Assembly: GCA_029844215.1 (NCBI GenBank)
Contig: CM056728.1
Span: 62,225,789-62,289,788 of the forward strand
Direction: 5' to 3'
Length of the DNA: 64,000 bases
Origin: Przewalskia tangutica
Lineage: Eukaryota; Streptophyta; Magnoliopsida; Solanales; Solanaceae
Shown piece after piece: positions 11,566 to 23,095 of this stretch. The notes under the pieces are model-generated. The model saw only the letters and a program-made list of their open reading frames with translations, did not search any database and had not been told where the DNA came from. How positions within the stretch are numbered: position 1 is the stretch's first letter; each line of letters starts with the position of its first letter. Position numbers and translations under genes: made by a program.

Positions 11566-12892
11566 TGTCACGACTCCTTTTTAGAAATCGTGGCACATAT
11601 ATAATCCCACCAGTAGGTGAATCACTCCCAAATCTCTATCATGAAATAATATAAGTAAAAGCGGAACATAACAAATACTACAAAAGCTTTCGCATACTAC
11701 AAATGTGGAATAAGTAATAAGTCGGAAACATCAACAAATACCCCTAAAGATCTAGTATGTAGATACAAGAGCACTAATATAATACGAAACAAGTGTGATA
11801 AAGTGAGCATGCAGGACAAAACTGAATACATAATCTGAATATGTCTCTCAAATACGAACAAAAGACAGTAAAATAGAGAAAGAGTATCCAATGGTATACT
11901 GGAGATAACCTCCTCACCCTGAATGTCAGGAATCAACAACTCGAACTTCTAGCCATGCGGTTGCTACGGTGGTGGATGGTACTGAATTTACATCCCAAAA
12001 GAATACATCAAGTGTATCATGAGCACACAACGTATCCTCGTAGACATCATAGGCTGACAACGATGAAAATACATAATCAGAGGTAAATACCAAGTTGACA
12101 CCAAATAATCCTAAACTAGCATTTCAATAACCATGTATATCACATAATATCCACAATGTTCATAGAATCCACAATATCTCAAGTATCAAGAATAATCCCT
12201 TTCAAGTTCACAATTCTACCAAGTTACTCAATATCACCCAATGACAATTTCCACTCACAATACATCAAGATAAGGCATAAGTTGTATGATATGAATGCAA
12301 TGCATGGTACCTTTCTCAACCTGGTATACAGTACGTCAATATTTTATTATGATTCATACACCCATGAGGGACCCGCAAAGTGCATATATCGCTCCTAGCC
12401 AGTCGAAATTCCATGCAAAAATCTTACTAGAGAGCATGACTAATTGTCCAGTCTAAATTATATTGCAGGCATGCAACTCCACTCCCCACATATCAATATC
12501 ATCTAAAGTGTCATAATTGCATATTATTCTTACCCTTCCGGTCTCTTGGACCACAACATATCCATATCACTCTCACATCAAGTCACAAAAGCATGACTAT
12601 ATGGCTGCAATGAGAATACAAGGCAAGATATCATGATATAATGAAATGCAATCAAGTATAGATATAATATACACATACTTTCGAGAATTCAACAACACAT
12701 AAGCAAATCTAGTCAAATCAAGATATCAATCGAAAATATGTGTGATGAGTAACCAAACAATAACAAATATGCAGATAAACCCACATATGTCGACGAGCCC
12801 AAATAAACAACATTTGGAACCAACACAAGGTTGGTTCCCAAACTTGATCATCACAATTCAACACCGATATCCACTTAATCGTTCATCAAAAC
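11566..12892 (-). mobile_element. LTR-like sequence H, left part
   Basis: This begins TGTCACGACTCC, the reverse complement of a GTGACA LTR terminus, and belongs to a different family from A-G. LTR G with its contents is inserted at 12892; the flanking duplication AAAAC supports continuation at 62148. It holds no coding sequence I recognise. Confidence 0.45.
12888..12892. other. Left target-site duplication of LTR G (AAAAC)
   Basis: Five bases, identical to 62143-62147, which lie directly outside the other end of LTR G. Confidence 0.8.
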
Positions 12893-13823
12893 TGTCACGA
12901 CCCGATCCGACCCCGGGCCCGCGACTGGTGCCCAACCTGGGCACCCCTTACATGTATACATCAGAGAATAGCAGCGAAACATACATAAACTCATAAAATA
13001 CTAGACAGTAAATATCAACAGGCTAGCCGATAAGGTCATCTTCCGTGAAATATACATAACCCAAAATAAACAGTTACATCTTTGTTCTTACAACCCAATC
13101 CACAAGATATGACTACAGACCTCTAAGAATAACAACTGTGACGGGACACGGCCCCGCCATACCCCTGAATGTATATAAATCTACAACATCAGGGAAATCA
13201 TACCCAAAGACAAGCCTCCAGAGAAATGGAGCTCCTGACAACTGATCAGTGATCCTAAGAGTGAGGATCCACCACCTGCTTACCCCTACCTGCGGCATGA
13301 ACGCAACCCCCCGAGGAAAGGGGGTCAGTACACAATATATACCAAGTATGTAAAACTGGAAATACTGTATAATTTACATCATAAGTCTAAAATAAAGCTG
13401 GAGACATGTATGATAATCAATTTAACAGTATATTGTGCCTTACTAACAATGAGAGTAACAAAATATACATTTTCGGTTCTTAAAATAGGAAGCCTGTGAT
13501 TAACATAGGATCATCCGCCCATAGTATTATCACGCAATCCTACTCCTGAGACTATTTCACCCGCATAGGCCGTGTGGACCCGCATGAGGTAATTTCCTCG
13601 CATAGGACTGGTCCGCCCCACATAGGACTATTTCACCCGCATGAGCCCTACGTACTCGCATGAGGTATTCCTCGCATCGTGGGGAGCAAATCCACAGAAT
13701 ATGCAAATGCCACAAGCCCGGGGAATGACCCCGTAATGAACAATATATCACAAGCACAACCGGCTACTATAAATAACATAAGCAAGTTAAGAAACCCCTT
13801 AACTTCTCATTAGACTTAATTAG
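12893..13823 (-). mobile_element. Solo LTR G, left part
   Basis: This is the minus-strand 3' portion of the LTR, starting TGTCACGACCCG in plus orientation. It is collinear with LTR C from 1063 to about 2010, including the 'cacaagcccggggaatgacc' block and a variant of the double hairpin near 13285-13330. It stops at 13823, where array A is inserted, and resumes at 60227. The two parts add up to about 2.85 kb, close to the 2.8 kb of C. With AAAAC on both sides and no internal region, it is a solo LTR. Confidence 0.88.
13819..13823. other. Left target-site duplication of array A (ATTAG)
   Basis: Five bases directly before the LTR terminus TATCACGCCCCG, repeated exactly at 60222-60226 just after the far terminus. 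Confidence 0.9.
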
Positions 13824-14547
13824 TATCACGCCCCGAACCCCGGGCCCGTGACTAGTGCCCTACCTGGGCACCCTTCTACCTTAACAACTAAGTAAAACTG
13901 CGGAATTTAAATAACACCTCTTTTTTTTTTAAAACCAACATACGTGCAACGGCAAAGCCGACAAGGCTGTCATAATATATATAAACAAAAGACACTACAT
14001 TGTACATGAGTCCAATCCCACATATTAATACAGACCTCTAAGAGTTATACCGAATTATGATGGGACAAGGCCCCATTGCACCATAATCGCATAAAAGCTC
14101 ATCGAAAGAACTTATACCAAAAAGATAAACTCGGAATCAAGGAGCTATCCAAAACTCGAGCATGGTCCTACACTGCCGATCACCAAATCTAGGCACTAAA
14201 CTCGCGGATTTAACGCAGCTTCCGGGCGAGGTCAAGACGAAGAATGTACCAAGTATGTGAAATGCATCATGTAATGAAATCATAGCATCTAAGCAAAGCA
14301 GAGACATGTATGATAGCCAACCTACATACACAACACATAAGCGATCCAACAAGTCGTGACGATGCCTCAAGTCATTTCTAAAATATAACCATGGGTCTCA
14401 CGCCCATAATATCAATCATGCCGTGGAATCCTTCCTCACCGCGATCCATGATATAGTATAACACCAATAGGCATACATGAACGCCAAGCCCCACCTGTGT
14501 CCTAAAATCAGACGGCCCAAAGAGAAAACGAGCGGTGGTAAGCAGGG

Positions 14548-14803
14548 GTATAATGTCTTGGGTTTACCCCTCACTTATACTCTTACCCTGGAGAAGGTGG
14601 TAAAGCATCTTGGGGGTTTACCCCTCACTTATACTCTTACCCTATCTCAACCGGCCATCAAACAAAACAAGCAGGGGGTATAATGTCTTGGGGGTTTACC
14701 CCTCACTTATACTCTTACCGTGGAGAAGGTGGTAAAGCATCTTGGGGGTTTACCCCTCACTTATACTCTTACCCTATCTCAACCGGCCGTCAAACAAAAC
14801 ATA
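14548..14803. repeat. Dimer repeats in LTR A1 (two copies)
   Basis: A compound unit of about 125 bases is present twice. Each unit holds two 'gggggtttacccctcactta' blocks separated by 'gagaaggtggtaaagcatct' and followed by 'ctatctcaaccgg'. GGGGTTTACCCC is itself a short hairpin. Corresponding tracts in other LTRs are at 20152-20395, 25728-25974, 40528-40788, 51672-51930 and 57271-57530; A5 has only one unit (46176-46309). Confidence 0.88.
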
Positions 14804-15013
14804 GGCACTACCATGTCTTCTATAAAAATTCGGGAATTTAACCCAAGTACTACAAATAACGGAAGCATACCCGTGGAATCCCACATCACCGCTTGCAGTC
14901 AAGAACTTACAACAAGACAAATGCCCTCCAACCGAGAGTCGCGGCAACTTAATAAAACATAATCATTGCACTCAAAGGCTATCGCCAGCGCACATAGGCA
15001 ATTCTCAATTAAT

Positions 15014-15225
15014 CAAGCCAAAGTACTTATCAAGGCACACATAGAATAAATTCTCATTTAACAAGCCAAAGTACTTATCAAGGCACAAATAGAATAATTC
15101 TCATTTAACAAGCCAAAGTACTTATCAAGGCACAAATAGAATAATTCTCATTTAACAAGCCAAAGTACTTATCGAGGCACAAATAGAATAATTCTCATTT
15201 AACAAGCCAAAGTACTACGTACGTG
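15014..15225. repeat. 47-bp tandem repeats in LTR A1
   Basis: Four and a half copies of a unit starting 'caagccaaagtacttatc' and containing 'aatagaataattctcattt'. The first copy has 'acacatagaataaattc' and the last runs into 'tactacgtacgtgc'. The same count and order occur in the other six LTRs (near 20597, 26174, 40995, 46515, 52138 and 57728), so this expansion predates the array. Confidence 0.9.
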
Positions 15226-17002
15226 CATTCTTTTCAAAAGACTTTTTTTTTATGTAAAATCCCAAGATACTAACACCCGTAGTATCAAGGTGTGTCTATT
15301 TTTCAAAGTAAGTTACTACACTTTTAGAAAACTCATTTCAAAGCTTGAAATCAAGTAACTTCTAATTTTCACAATCTAGGCAACTTATGCCCAATAATCA
15401 AAATAGACAACTTTCTTATCCTTCCATAAAGCCGTTATAACCAACTTCCCATAAAGTCGTTATAACCCTTTATGGTTTTAGACAATTTCATTCTTTTTAT
15501 AACCAAGAGACTTATACTATTAAAACCAAGTATCACATGCTTTATATATCAAGTTCTCAACTTTCAAAATACAACAAGTCTCTTATATTTAGAAAACAAG
15601 TTTCTTCTACTTTTAAACCTCAAGCAACTCACACCTTTTAAAACAAGCTACTTCTCTTAAATCACGTCATTTCTCCTTTTTTTAAACAATTAAGCAAATC
15701 ACTCCTTTGACTCCCCTAAAGTCATTATAATGACCCTTAGGTTTTGGAACTAAGGCACTAGCCAAAAGATTTGGAAACCACTTCCTTTTCCAGACTATGT
15801 ACTTTAAGCAAAATACTTTCACTCTTAAGAATCCAAACTCCACTAAGGCAATGGATTATACAACTTACAATTTAAACATCAAAGTACAATCAAAGTACAT
15901 AGAACAAATTCTATACTAGGCAATCCAAGTACAACCAAGGAATGGATCATTTAAGAGTAGGACATACTTTCTTTATCTTAAGGAATCATGCTGAAGAGGA
16001 GATAGTTCACATACCTTTTCGCTAAATCCACAAGCTGTCGAATACGCCAGACGTAAAAGTGTCAACCTATAATGGTCACAACAAGACTATCAACTTATAG
16101 TCTCTAACGTAGAATAATACTAAGTACACGGTCTCTAATTCTACGGAAACTCGGGCAGCACTTCCTTTGTTTCTACTCACTTTGCCACCTTTTTCAAGGC
16201 CGAATACAATAACCAACACGCCACATTTAAGGCTCAAAACAACAACCAAATAAAGGGGATTACACGCCTTACAATACGTAAAATTCCGCCCCACAATTTG
16301 TACCAAGTAGTTAATACTTCACTAGCCATTCTACCAACAATAACACAACACAAGTCTTTTCCAACCCTTTTCAAATTCCAAGTTCTAAGGTCTAACATGT
16401 TATATAGTTATAAACAACTTCAACAACTACAATTTCCTTCTTTATACAACATGCGACGACTTAAACGAATAATCAACTTGAATTGTAGTCTTAAGGCTAA
16501 CATGCTAGTTTTCGGATTAGGGTTCCAATAGCCAATATAATTATCAAACTTCATACTAAACATCTCATGCTTGCTAATATCCATAGCTACCACAATAAGT
16601 AAATCTTAAATGCTAAAACGACAAAATTTATACCTTTATAAGCCCTTAAAATTTCCAAGATTCAAAGTCGCGCCTTAGCAATTCTTAGCTCCTTTCCTTA
16701 TGTTCCAATCCGCTATTTGAAGCCCTTAGAAGTTCACCACCAACTTCTCTTCCATTTCCAATCAAAACCTAGAAAAGCAACTAGGTTTTCACCTTGCGAC
16801 TAACACGAAAACTCTCTCTTTCCGGGATTTTTCTATTGAGATATCCTTACAACACTCTTAGGAACCTTGTTAAAGTCTTGTGGCTAATGGATCAAAATTA
16901 CAAAATTTTCTTGTGAGCAAGACCAAACCCGAGAGCTTCTTCTCTTGCACTAAGTGTTCTAATTTTTCTAAGTGTAAATGAGCTAGTCTTGCACTAGTAG
17001 TG

Positions 17003-17010
17003 CTTATAAA
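17003..17010 (-). promoter_or_regulatory. Candidate TATA box of LTR A1
   Basis: The minus strand reads TTTATAAG, about 475 bases into the LTR and about 180-250 bases downstream of the CACGTG/GTGGGCCC block. The equivalent in A4 is at 42981-42990. It is the best TATA candidate in the LTR, but no transcript start is known. Confidence 0.5.
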
Positions 17011-17483
17011 ACACAATGGAGGGCTTGTATTATCACAAATGTGAGGCTAGGATGAATTTCACTGATTAAGCCTATGTGACAAGTTGACAAGTCAACAATG
17101 TCACGCTTGCAAGACTTATCTTCCAAGATGGTCAATGACCATTTTACCCTCCTCTAATTCGACCAAGACCATAAGTGGGGTGCCACGTGTCGCCTCTCAT
17201 TCGCCCATAAAATTCAGAACCTCGGGCCCCACAAAATGTAAAATTCTTCGGGTGGGCCCCACGTGACCAAATCCGTAAAAATAAATTTCCATAATGTTAA
17301 CAAGTTCCATATTCCTCAAATAATGCATTTTGAGAATCCAATTCTCAACAACGAACATTTTTCCTTACCGACGTTCGGAAGATTTTCCGTCGGAAAAACA
17401 ATTCTTCCTTTCGTATCAATTTCCAAGTCTTGTTTCCTTTCGTACATTCTCTTTTACATGTCCTGGACTTACGGGGTGTAACA

Positions 17484-17496
17484 TTCTTCCCTCCTT
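17484..17496 (-). other. Polypurine tract, internal region 1
   Basis: The minus strand reads AAGGAGGGAAGAA, directly against the LTR start TGTTACACC, where plus-strand DNA synthesis would be primed. Same tract: 23096-23108, 43475-43487 and 49016-49028; slight variants at 28647-28658 and 54635-54647. Confidence 0.85.
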
Positions 17497-18389
17497 AGAA
17501 ACATTCGTCCCGAATGTTCTTAGTCGGTTGCCAAGATCTACAAACTCCGGCATAATCTCTATACTATGCCTAACAGTCAAAACTGCACAAGACCAATGAT
17601 GCCACACATGGCCACCTCATAACACACGTGAACATAATAATGGACCTTCCGTCCGTGGTCCCTTCTCACAAAACTCGAAGGTTACAGTCTTCCCAAACAC
17701 GGGATCCTTAGAGGTTCCTTTCTTTCCTTACTTGTCATACTTTCTCGTACTTTCAAACTCATCTAGTACACGTACAAAATCTCAAATTTTGTTTCTGTTC
17801 CCCCAATCCTTGGAGTTACTAACCAACTTGGCCATTATGCTACTTGAATTTCCGCTAAGGCTCTTCTCGGTCCTTAAGACCTAGTTCCGGTGGAACGCAT
17901 CCACGAACTCGTAAAACGATCAACTAGACTTGGGCCTAGCACCCTCGTGACCCTATCAAATAGCGGGACCATTTCTAACTGACATCACCCCATTCCATAC
18001 TATCGGGCCATCGGCTGACCCGAAATGAGTCTATAACCCGACTCAGCGTCACACTTAACTTTTCATTCTTAGTCTGAAATAAATCTCTCTCTTATCTCAA
18101 GGTACTTCTCACCCTATCCTCCCATTCACTAGAGGTTTGACACATAAGCCAAAGTATTTCTATCAGACATCCTTCCTATCTGGCCTCACAATCGTTACAT
18201 TTGGGCAATTACTACTTGTGAACTCTACACAACTATAGTCTCGGTTCACTTATCATTCTTGTCAACATTCTTAACTTTTCACTTTACTAATCAAAGTATC
18301 CTACCTGGGTACTATCACTTACAATCGCTAGCAATAAAGGGAAACATATCCTCTAGGCAAAAATCTGAATCCAACAATGCACGCGTGAT

Positions 18390-19232
18390 TCAAAAGAATC
18401 GAAATATACCAGAACCCCGCGTGTCGCCTCACGATCCCGTCCAAGAGTCACGTCACCTCTGCGATTCGAAGGACCGCCAGAACTATAAACTCCACCCTGA
18501 CCTCTACCACGACTGGCTAACATCCGAACACCCTTCCCTGGGGAACGCACAGCTGTGGAGGAAAGGGAATCAACCATCGGCCTCATAGGCTGAGCCACCT
18601 CACCGGTGCTCTTTCTAAAAGGACATACCCTCAGAATATGGCCCGGACGGCCACAATAATAACAAACACCTGCGCCATAACGGTATTTCCCCGAATGATG
18701 CTTACCACATCTGATACATTGAGGAATAGGTGGCCTCGACCGAGAAAATCCTCTGCTCCTCTGAGAACCTCGACCTCTGGAGCTCTGGACCGCTCCTAAA
18801 TACCTGGGGTCCAAACTCCCACCGTGAGTCGCGGGTATGTCTTTGGATATGCTGGGACGAATATCTCACTTGTTGTTGAGGCTGCTCGTCCAAAAACTCA
18901 CCGAGATAACCAACCGGTCTAGCCCTCTTACGCTGATCTCCGCGTTGGCCCTCTACCCTCTGTACACCTGTCTGTACTGGCCGAATAACCTCCTGCTGAT
19001 GAAACTGTAGCACTGCTATCTTGGTCAATAACATAATGGCTTCCTTTATGACCCTAAAGTCTTCCCTAATCGAAATCGAGGCTCGTGCTGGGCCTCAAAA
19101 CTCGCGCAGAAGAACTCGCCGATCGCTGACAACACCAGATACCACGGGCATAAGCCCTATCAACTCTCTGAGTCTGACTAGTAGCTCCCGCTACTGATTT
19201 GCCCTTCTCAAGGCCGCGTCTCCTCGAGGCAT
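18390..19232 (-). pseudogene. gag remnant, internal region 1
   Basis: This corresponds to the intact 44376-45239 copy but is split into at least two frames by small indels. The stretch from about 18375 to 18814 keeps the zinc knuckle (C-Y-Y-C-G-R-P-G-H...C) and the arginine/serine-rich tract before it; 18702-19034 keeps the region before that in another frame; the start codon is at 19230-19232. The nucleotide sequence otherwise follows the intact copy closely, so either recent decay or consensus error could explain the breaks. Confidence 0.8.
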
Positions 19233-19422
19233 AATCAGAATACAACAATACGTCCGAGAGGAATTATCTTACTAACACAGCTCTATGGCACGATCTTAGA
19301 GTGAGAAGAATAGAAACCAACTCCTAAATGTCCTGTAGCCTCCTGTTTATGGGTGTGGCGCGCAACACACCGATAATCAAGACTCTACTAGACACGGTCT
19401 GTAGACATTCCGAGGACTGACT

Positions 19423-19434
19423 GCTCTGATACCA
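19423..19434 (-). promoter_or_regulatory. Primer-binding site, internal region 1
   Basis: The minus strand reads TGGTATCAGAGC, a perfect match to the usual plant tRNA-iMet primer site, three bases from the LTR edge. Confidence 0.9.
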
Positions 19435-19437
19435 CTC

Positions 19438-22400
19438 TATCACGCCCAACCCCAAGCTCAGAATCGTGCCCTACCTGGGCACCCTTCTACCTTAACAACT
19501 AAGTAAAACTGCGGAATTTAAATAACACCTCTTTTTTTTTTAAAACCAACATACGTGCAACGGCAAAGCCGACAAGGCTGCCATAATATATATAAACAAA
19601 AGACACTACAATGTACATGAGTCCAATCCCACATATTAATACAGACCTCTAAGAGTTATACCGAATTATGACGGGACAAGGCCCCGCCGTACCCATAATC
19701 GCATAAAAGCACATCGAAAGAACTTATACCAAAAAGATAAACTCCCGAATCAAGGAGCTATCCAAAACTCGAAAGGCGGTCCTACACTGCCGATCACCAA
19801 ATCGTGACCTAAACTGCAGATGAACGCACTTCAAGGAGGTCAAGACGAAGAATGTACCAAGTATGTGAAAGTAAGTACTATAATGAAATCATAGCAGATC
19901 TAAAACAGAGACATGTATGATAGCCAACCTACGACACAACACATAGCGATACAACAAGTCGTGGACGATGCCTCAAGTCATTTCTAAAATATAACCATGG
20001 GTCTCACGCCCATAATATCAATCATGCCCGTGGAATCCTTCCTCACCGCCATCCATGATATAGTATAACACCAATAGGCATACATGAACACCAAGTCCCA
20101 CTGTGTCCTAAAACTGCATGCCCTAGAAAACGAAAGGTGTGGTAAGCAGGGGTATAATGTCTTGGGGTTTACCCTCACTTATACTCTTACGGAGAAGGTG
20201 GTAAAGCATCTTGGGGTTTACCCTCACTTATACTCTTACCCTATCTCAACCGACCATCAAACAAAACAAGCGTGGGTATAATGTCTTGGGGTTTATCCTC
20301 ACTTATACTCTTACTGGAGAAGGTGGTAAAGCATCTTGGGGTTTACCTCACTTATACTCTTACCCTATCTCAACTGGCCAGTCAAACAAAACATAGGCAC
20401 TACCATGTCTTCTATAAAATCCGGAATTTAACTCAAGTACTACAAATAACTAAGCATACCTGGAATCCCACATCACCGCTGCGACACAAGAACTTACAAC
20501 AAGACAGTAGGCCTCCAACCGAGTCGCAACTTAATAAAACATAATCCTTGCACTCAAAGGCTATCGCCAGCGCACATAGGCAATTCTCAATTAATCAAGC
20601 CAAAGTACTTATCAAGGCACACATAGAATAAATTCTCATTTAACAAGCCAAAGTACTTATCAAGGCACAAATAGAATAATTCTCATTTAACAAGCCAAAG
20701 TACTTATCAAGGCACAAATAGAATAATTCTCATTTAACAAGCCAAAGTACTTATCGAGGCACAAATAGAATAATTCTCATTTAACATGCCAAAGTACTAC
20801 GTACGTGCATTCTTTTCAAAAGACTCCTTTTTATGTAAAATCCCAAGATACTAACACCCGTAGTATCAAGGTGTGTCTATTTTTCAAAGTAAGTTACTAC
20901 ACTTTTAGAAAACTCATTTCAAAGCTTGAAATCAAGTAACTTCAAATTTTCACAATCTAGGCAACTTATGCCCAATAATCAAAATAGACAACTTTCTTAT
21001 CCTTCCATAAAGCCGTTATAACCAACTTCCCATAAAGCCGTTATAACCCTTTATGGTTTTAGACAATTTCATTCTTTTTATAACCAAGAGACTTATACTA
21101 TTAAAACCAAGTATCACATGCTTTATATATCAAGTTCTCAACTTTCAAAATACTACAAGTCTCTTATATTTAGAAAACAAGTTTCTTCTACTTTTAAACC
21201 TCAAGCAACTCACACCTTTTAAAACAAGCTACTTCTCTTAAATCACGTCATTTCTCCTTTTTTAAAACAATTAAGCAAATCACTCCTTTGACTCCCCTAA
21301 AGTCATTATAATGACCCTTAGGTTTTGGAACTAAGGCACTAGCCAAAAGATTTGGAAACCACTTCCTTTTCCAGACTATGTACTTTAAGCAAAATACTTT
21401 CACTCTTAAGAATCCAAACTCCACTAAGGCAATGGATTATACAACTTACAATTTAAACATCAAAGTACAATCAAGGAAGTACATAGAACAAATTCTATAC
21501 TAGGCAATCCAAGTACAACCAAGGAATGGATCATTTAAGGAGTAGGACATACTTTCTTTATCTTAAGGAATCATGCTAGAAGAGGAGATAGTTCACATAC
21601 CTTTTCGGCTAAATCCACAAGCTAAGCCGAATACGCCGTACGTAGAAGTGTCAACCTATAATGGTCACAACAAGACTATCAACTTCTAGTCTCTAACGTA
21701 GAATAATACTAAGTACACGGTCTCTAATTCTACGGAAAATCGGGCAGCACTTCCTTTGTTTCTACTCACTTTGCCACCTTTTTCAAGGCCGAATACAATA
21801 ACCAACACGCCACATTTAAGGCTCAAAACAACAACCAAACAAAGGGGATTACACGCCTTACAATACGTGTAAAATTCCGCCCCACAATTCGTACCAAGTA
21901 GTTAATACTTCACTAGCCATTCTCGGCCAACAATAACACAACACAAGTCTTTTCCAACCCTTTTTCAAATTCCAAGTTCTAAGGTCTAACATGTTATATA
22001 GTTATAAACAACTTCAACAACTACAATTTCCTTCTTTATACAACATGCGACGACTTAAACGAATAATCAACTTGAATTGTAGTCTTAAGGCTAACATGCT
22101 AGTTTTCGGATTAGGGTTCCAATAGCCAATATAATTATCAAACTTCATACTAAACATCTCATGCTTGCTAATATCCATAGCTACCACAATAAGTAAATCT
22201 TAAATGCTAAAACGACAAAATTTATACCTTTATAAGCCCTTAAAATTTCCAAGATTCAAAGTCGTGCCTTAGCAATTCTTAGCTCCTTTCCTTATGTTCC
22301 AATCCGCTATTTGAAGCCCTTAGAAGTTCACCACCAACTTCTCTTCCATTTCCAATCAAAACCTAGAAAAGCAACTAGGTTTTCACCTTGCGACTAACAC

Positions 22401-23095
22401 GAAAACTCTCTCTTTCCGGGATTTTTTTATTGAGATATCCTTAAAACACTCTTAGGAACCTTGGGTTAAAGTCTTGTGGCTAATGGATCAAAATTACAAA
22501 ATTTTCTTGTGTGAGCAAGACCAAACCCGAGAGCTTCTTCTCTTGGCACTAAGTGTTCTAATTTTTCTAAGTGTAAATGAGCTAGTCTTGCACTAGTTGT
22601 AAGCTTATAAAACACAATGGAGGGCTTGTATTATCACAAATGTGAGGCTAGGATGAATTTCACTTGGATTAAGCCTATGTGGACAAGTTGACAAGTCAAC
22701 AATGTCATGCTTGCAAGACTTATCTTCCAAGATGGTCAATGACCATTTTACCCTCCCTCTAATTCGACCAAGACCATAAGTGGGGGTGCCACGTGTCGCC
22801 CTCTCATTCGTCCATAAAATTCCGTAACCCTCGTGGGCCCCACAAAAATGTAAAATTCTTCGGGTGGGCCCCACGTGACCCAATCCGTAAAAATAAATTT
22901 CCATAATGTTAACAAGTTCCATATTCCTCAAATAATGCATTTTGAGAATCCAATTCTCAACAACGAACATTTTTCCTTACCGACGTTCGAAAGATTTTCC
23001 GTCGGAAAAACAATTCTTCCTTTCGTATCAATTTCCAAGTCTTGTTTCCTTTCGTACATTCTCTTTTACATGTCCTGGACTTACGGGGTGTAACA
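19438..23095 (-). mobile_element. LTR A2
   Basis: 3.66 kb. Its 3' terminal 30 bases ('aaccccaagctcagaatcg' in plus orientation) differ from those of A1 and A6 but match A3. The AT-rich body is nearly identical to A1 by eye. Two dimer repeats (20152-20395) are present, with shortened G and C runs. Confidence 0.9.
22785..22880 (-). promoter_or_regulatory. Candidate enhancer block of LTR A2
   Basis: CACGTG cores lie at 22790-22795 and 22872-22877. Two copies of the near-palindrome GTGGGCCCCAC lie at 22833-22843 and 22864-22874. CACGTG is the G-box core bound by bZIP/bHLH factors and GTGGGNCC is typical of TCP factors; binding here is inferred from the motifs only. The block lies about 180-250 bases upstream of the TATA candidate in every A LTR, and related motifs occur in E and B. 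Confidence 0.5.

Larger units (their letters stand above)
13824..17483 (-). mobile_element. LTR A1
   Basis: A 3.66-kb LTR at the left edge of the array. Positions along the LTR from its 5' end (17483): the GTGGGCCC/CACGTG block at about nt 200-320, a TATA-like TTTATAAG at about nt 475, 47-bp repeats at about nt 2260-2470, dimer repeats at about nt 2680-2935, and the ATGGG-CCCAT hairpin at plus 14391-14407. The last 30 bases are of the 'gaaccccgggcccgtgac' type, shared with A6. A T run at 13920-13931 is near the LTR 3' end. Confidence 0.9.
17484..19437 (-). mobile_element. Internal region 1 of array A
   Basis: 1.95 kb between LTRs A1 and A2. On the minus strand the order is: three-base spacer, primer-binding site, leader, decayed gag, about 0.9 kb without recognisable coding, inverted repeat AACATTCG/CGAATGTT (17500-17518) and polypurine tract (17484-17496). 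The block around 17893-17954 matches element B at 35938-36000, showing common ancestry of the non-coding part as well. Confidence 0.88.

Noticed and set aside
15014..15225. CRISPR-like appearance of evenly spaced 47-bp repeats
   Set aside because: Units are directly adjacent with no unique spacers, and the context is a plant retroelement LTR.
15472..15660. 62-codon plus-strand frame repeated in six of the seven A LTRs
   Set aside because: Antisense to the element, low-complexity Leu/Phe/Ile composition typical of AT-rich DNA; identity reflects LTR similarity.
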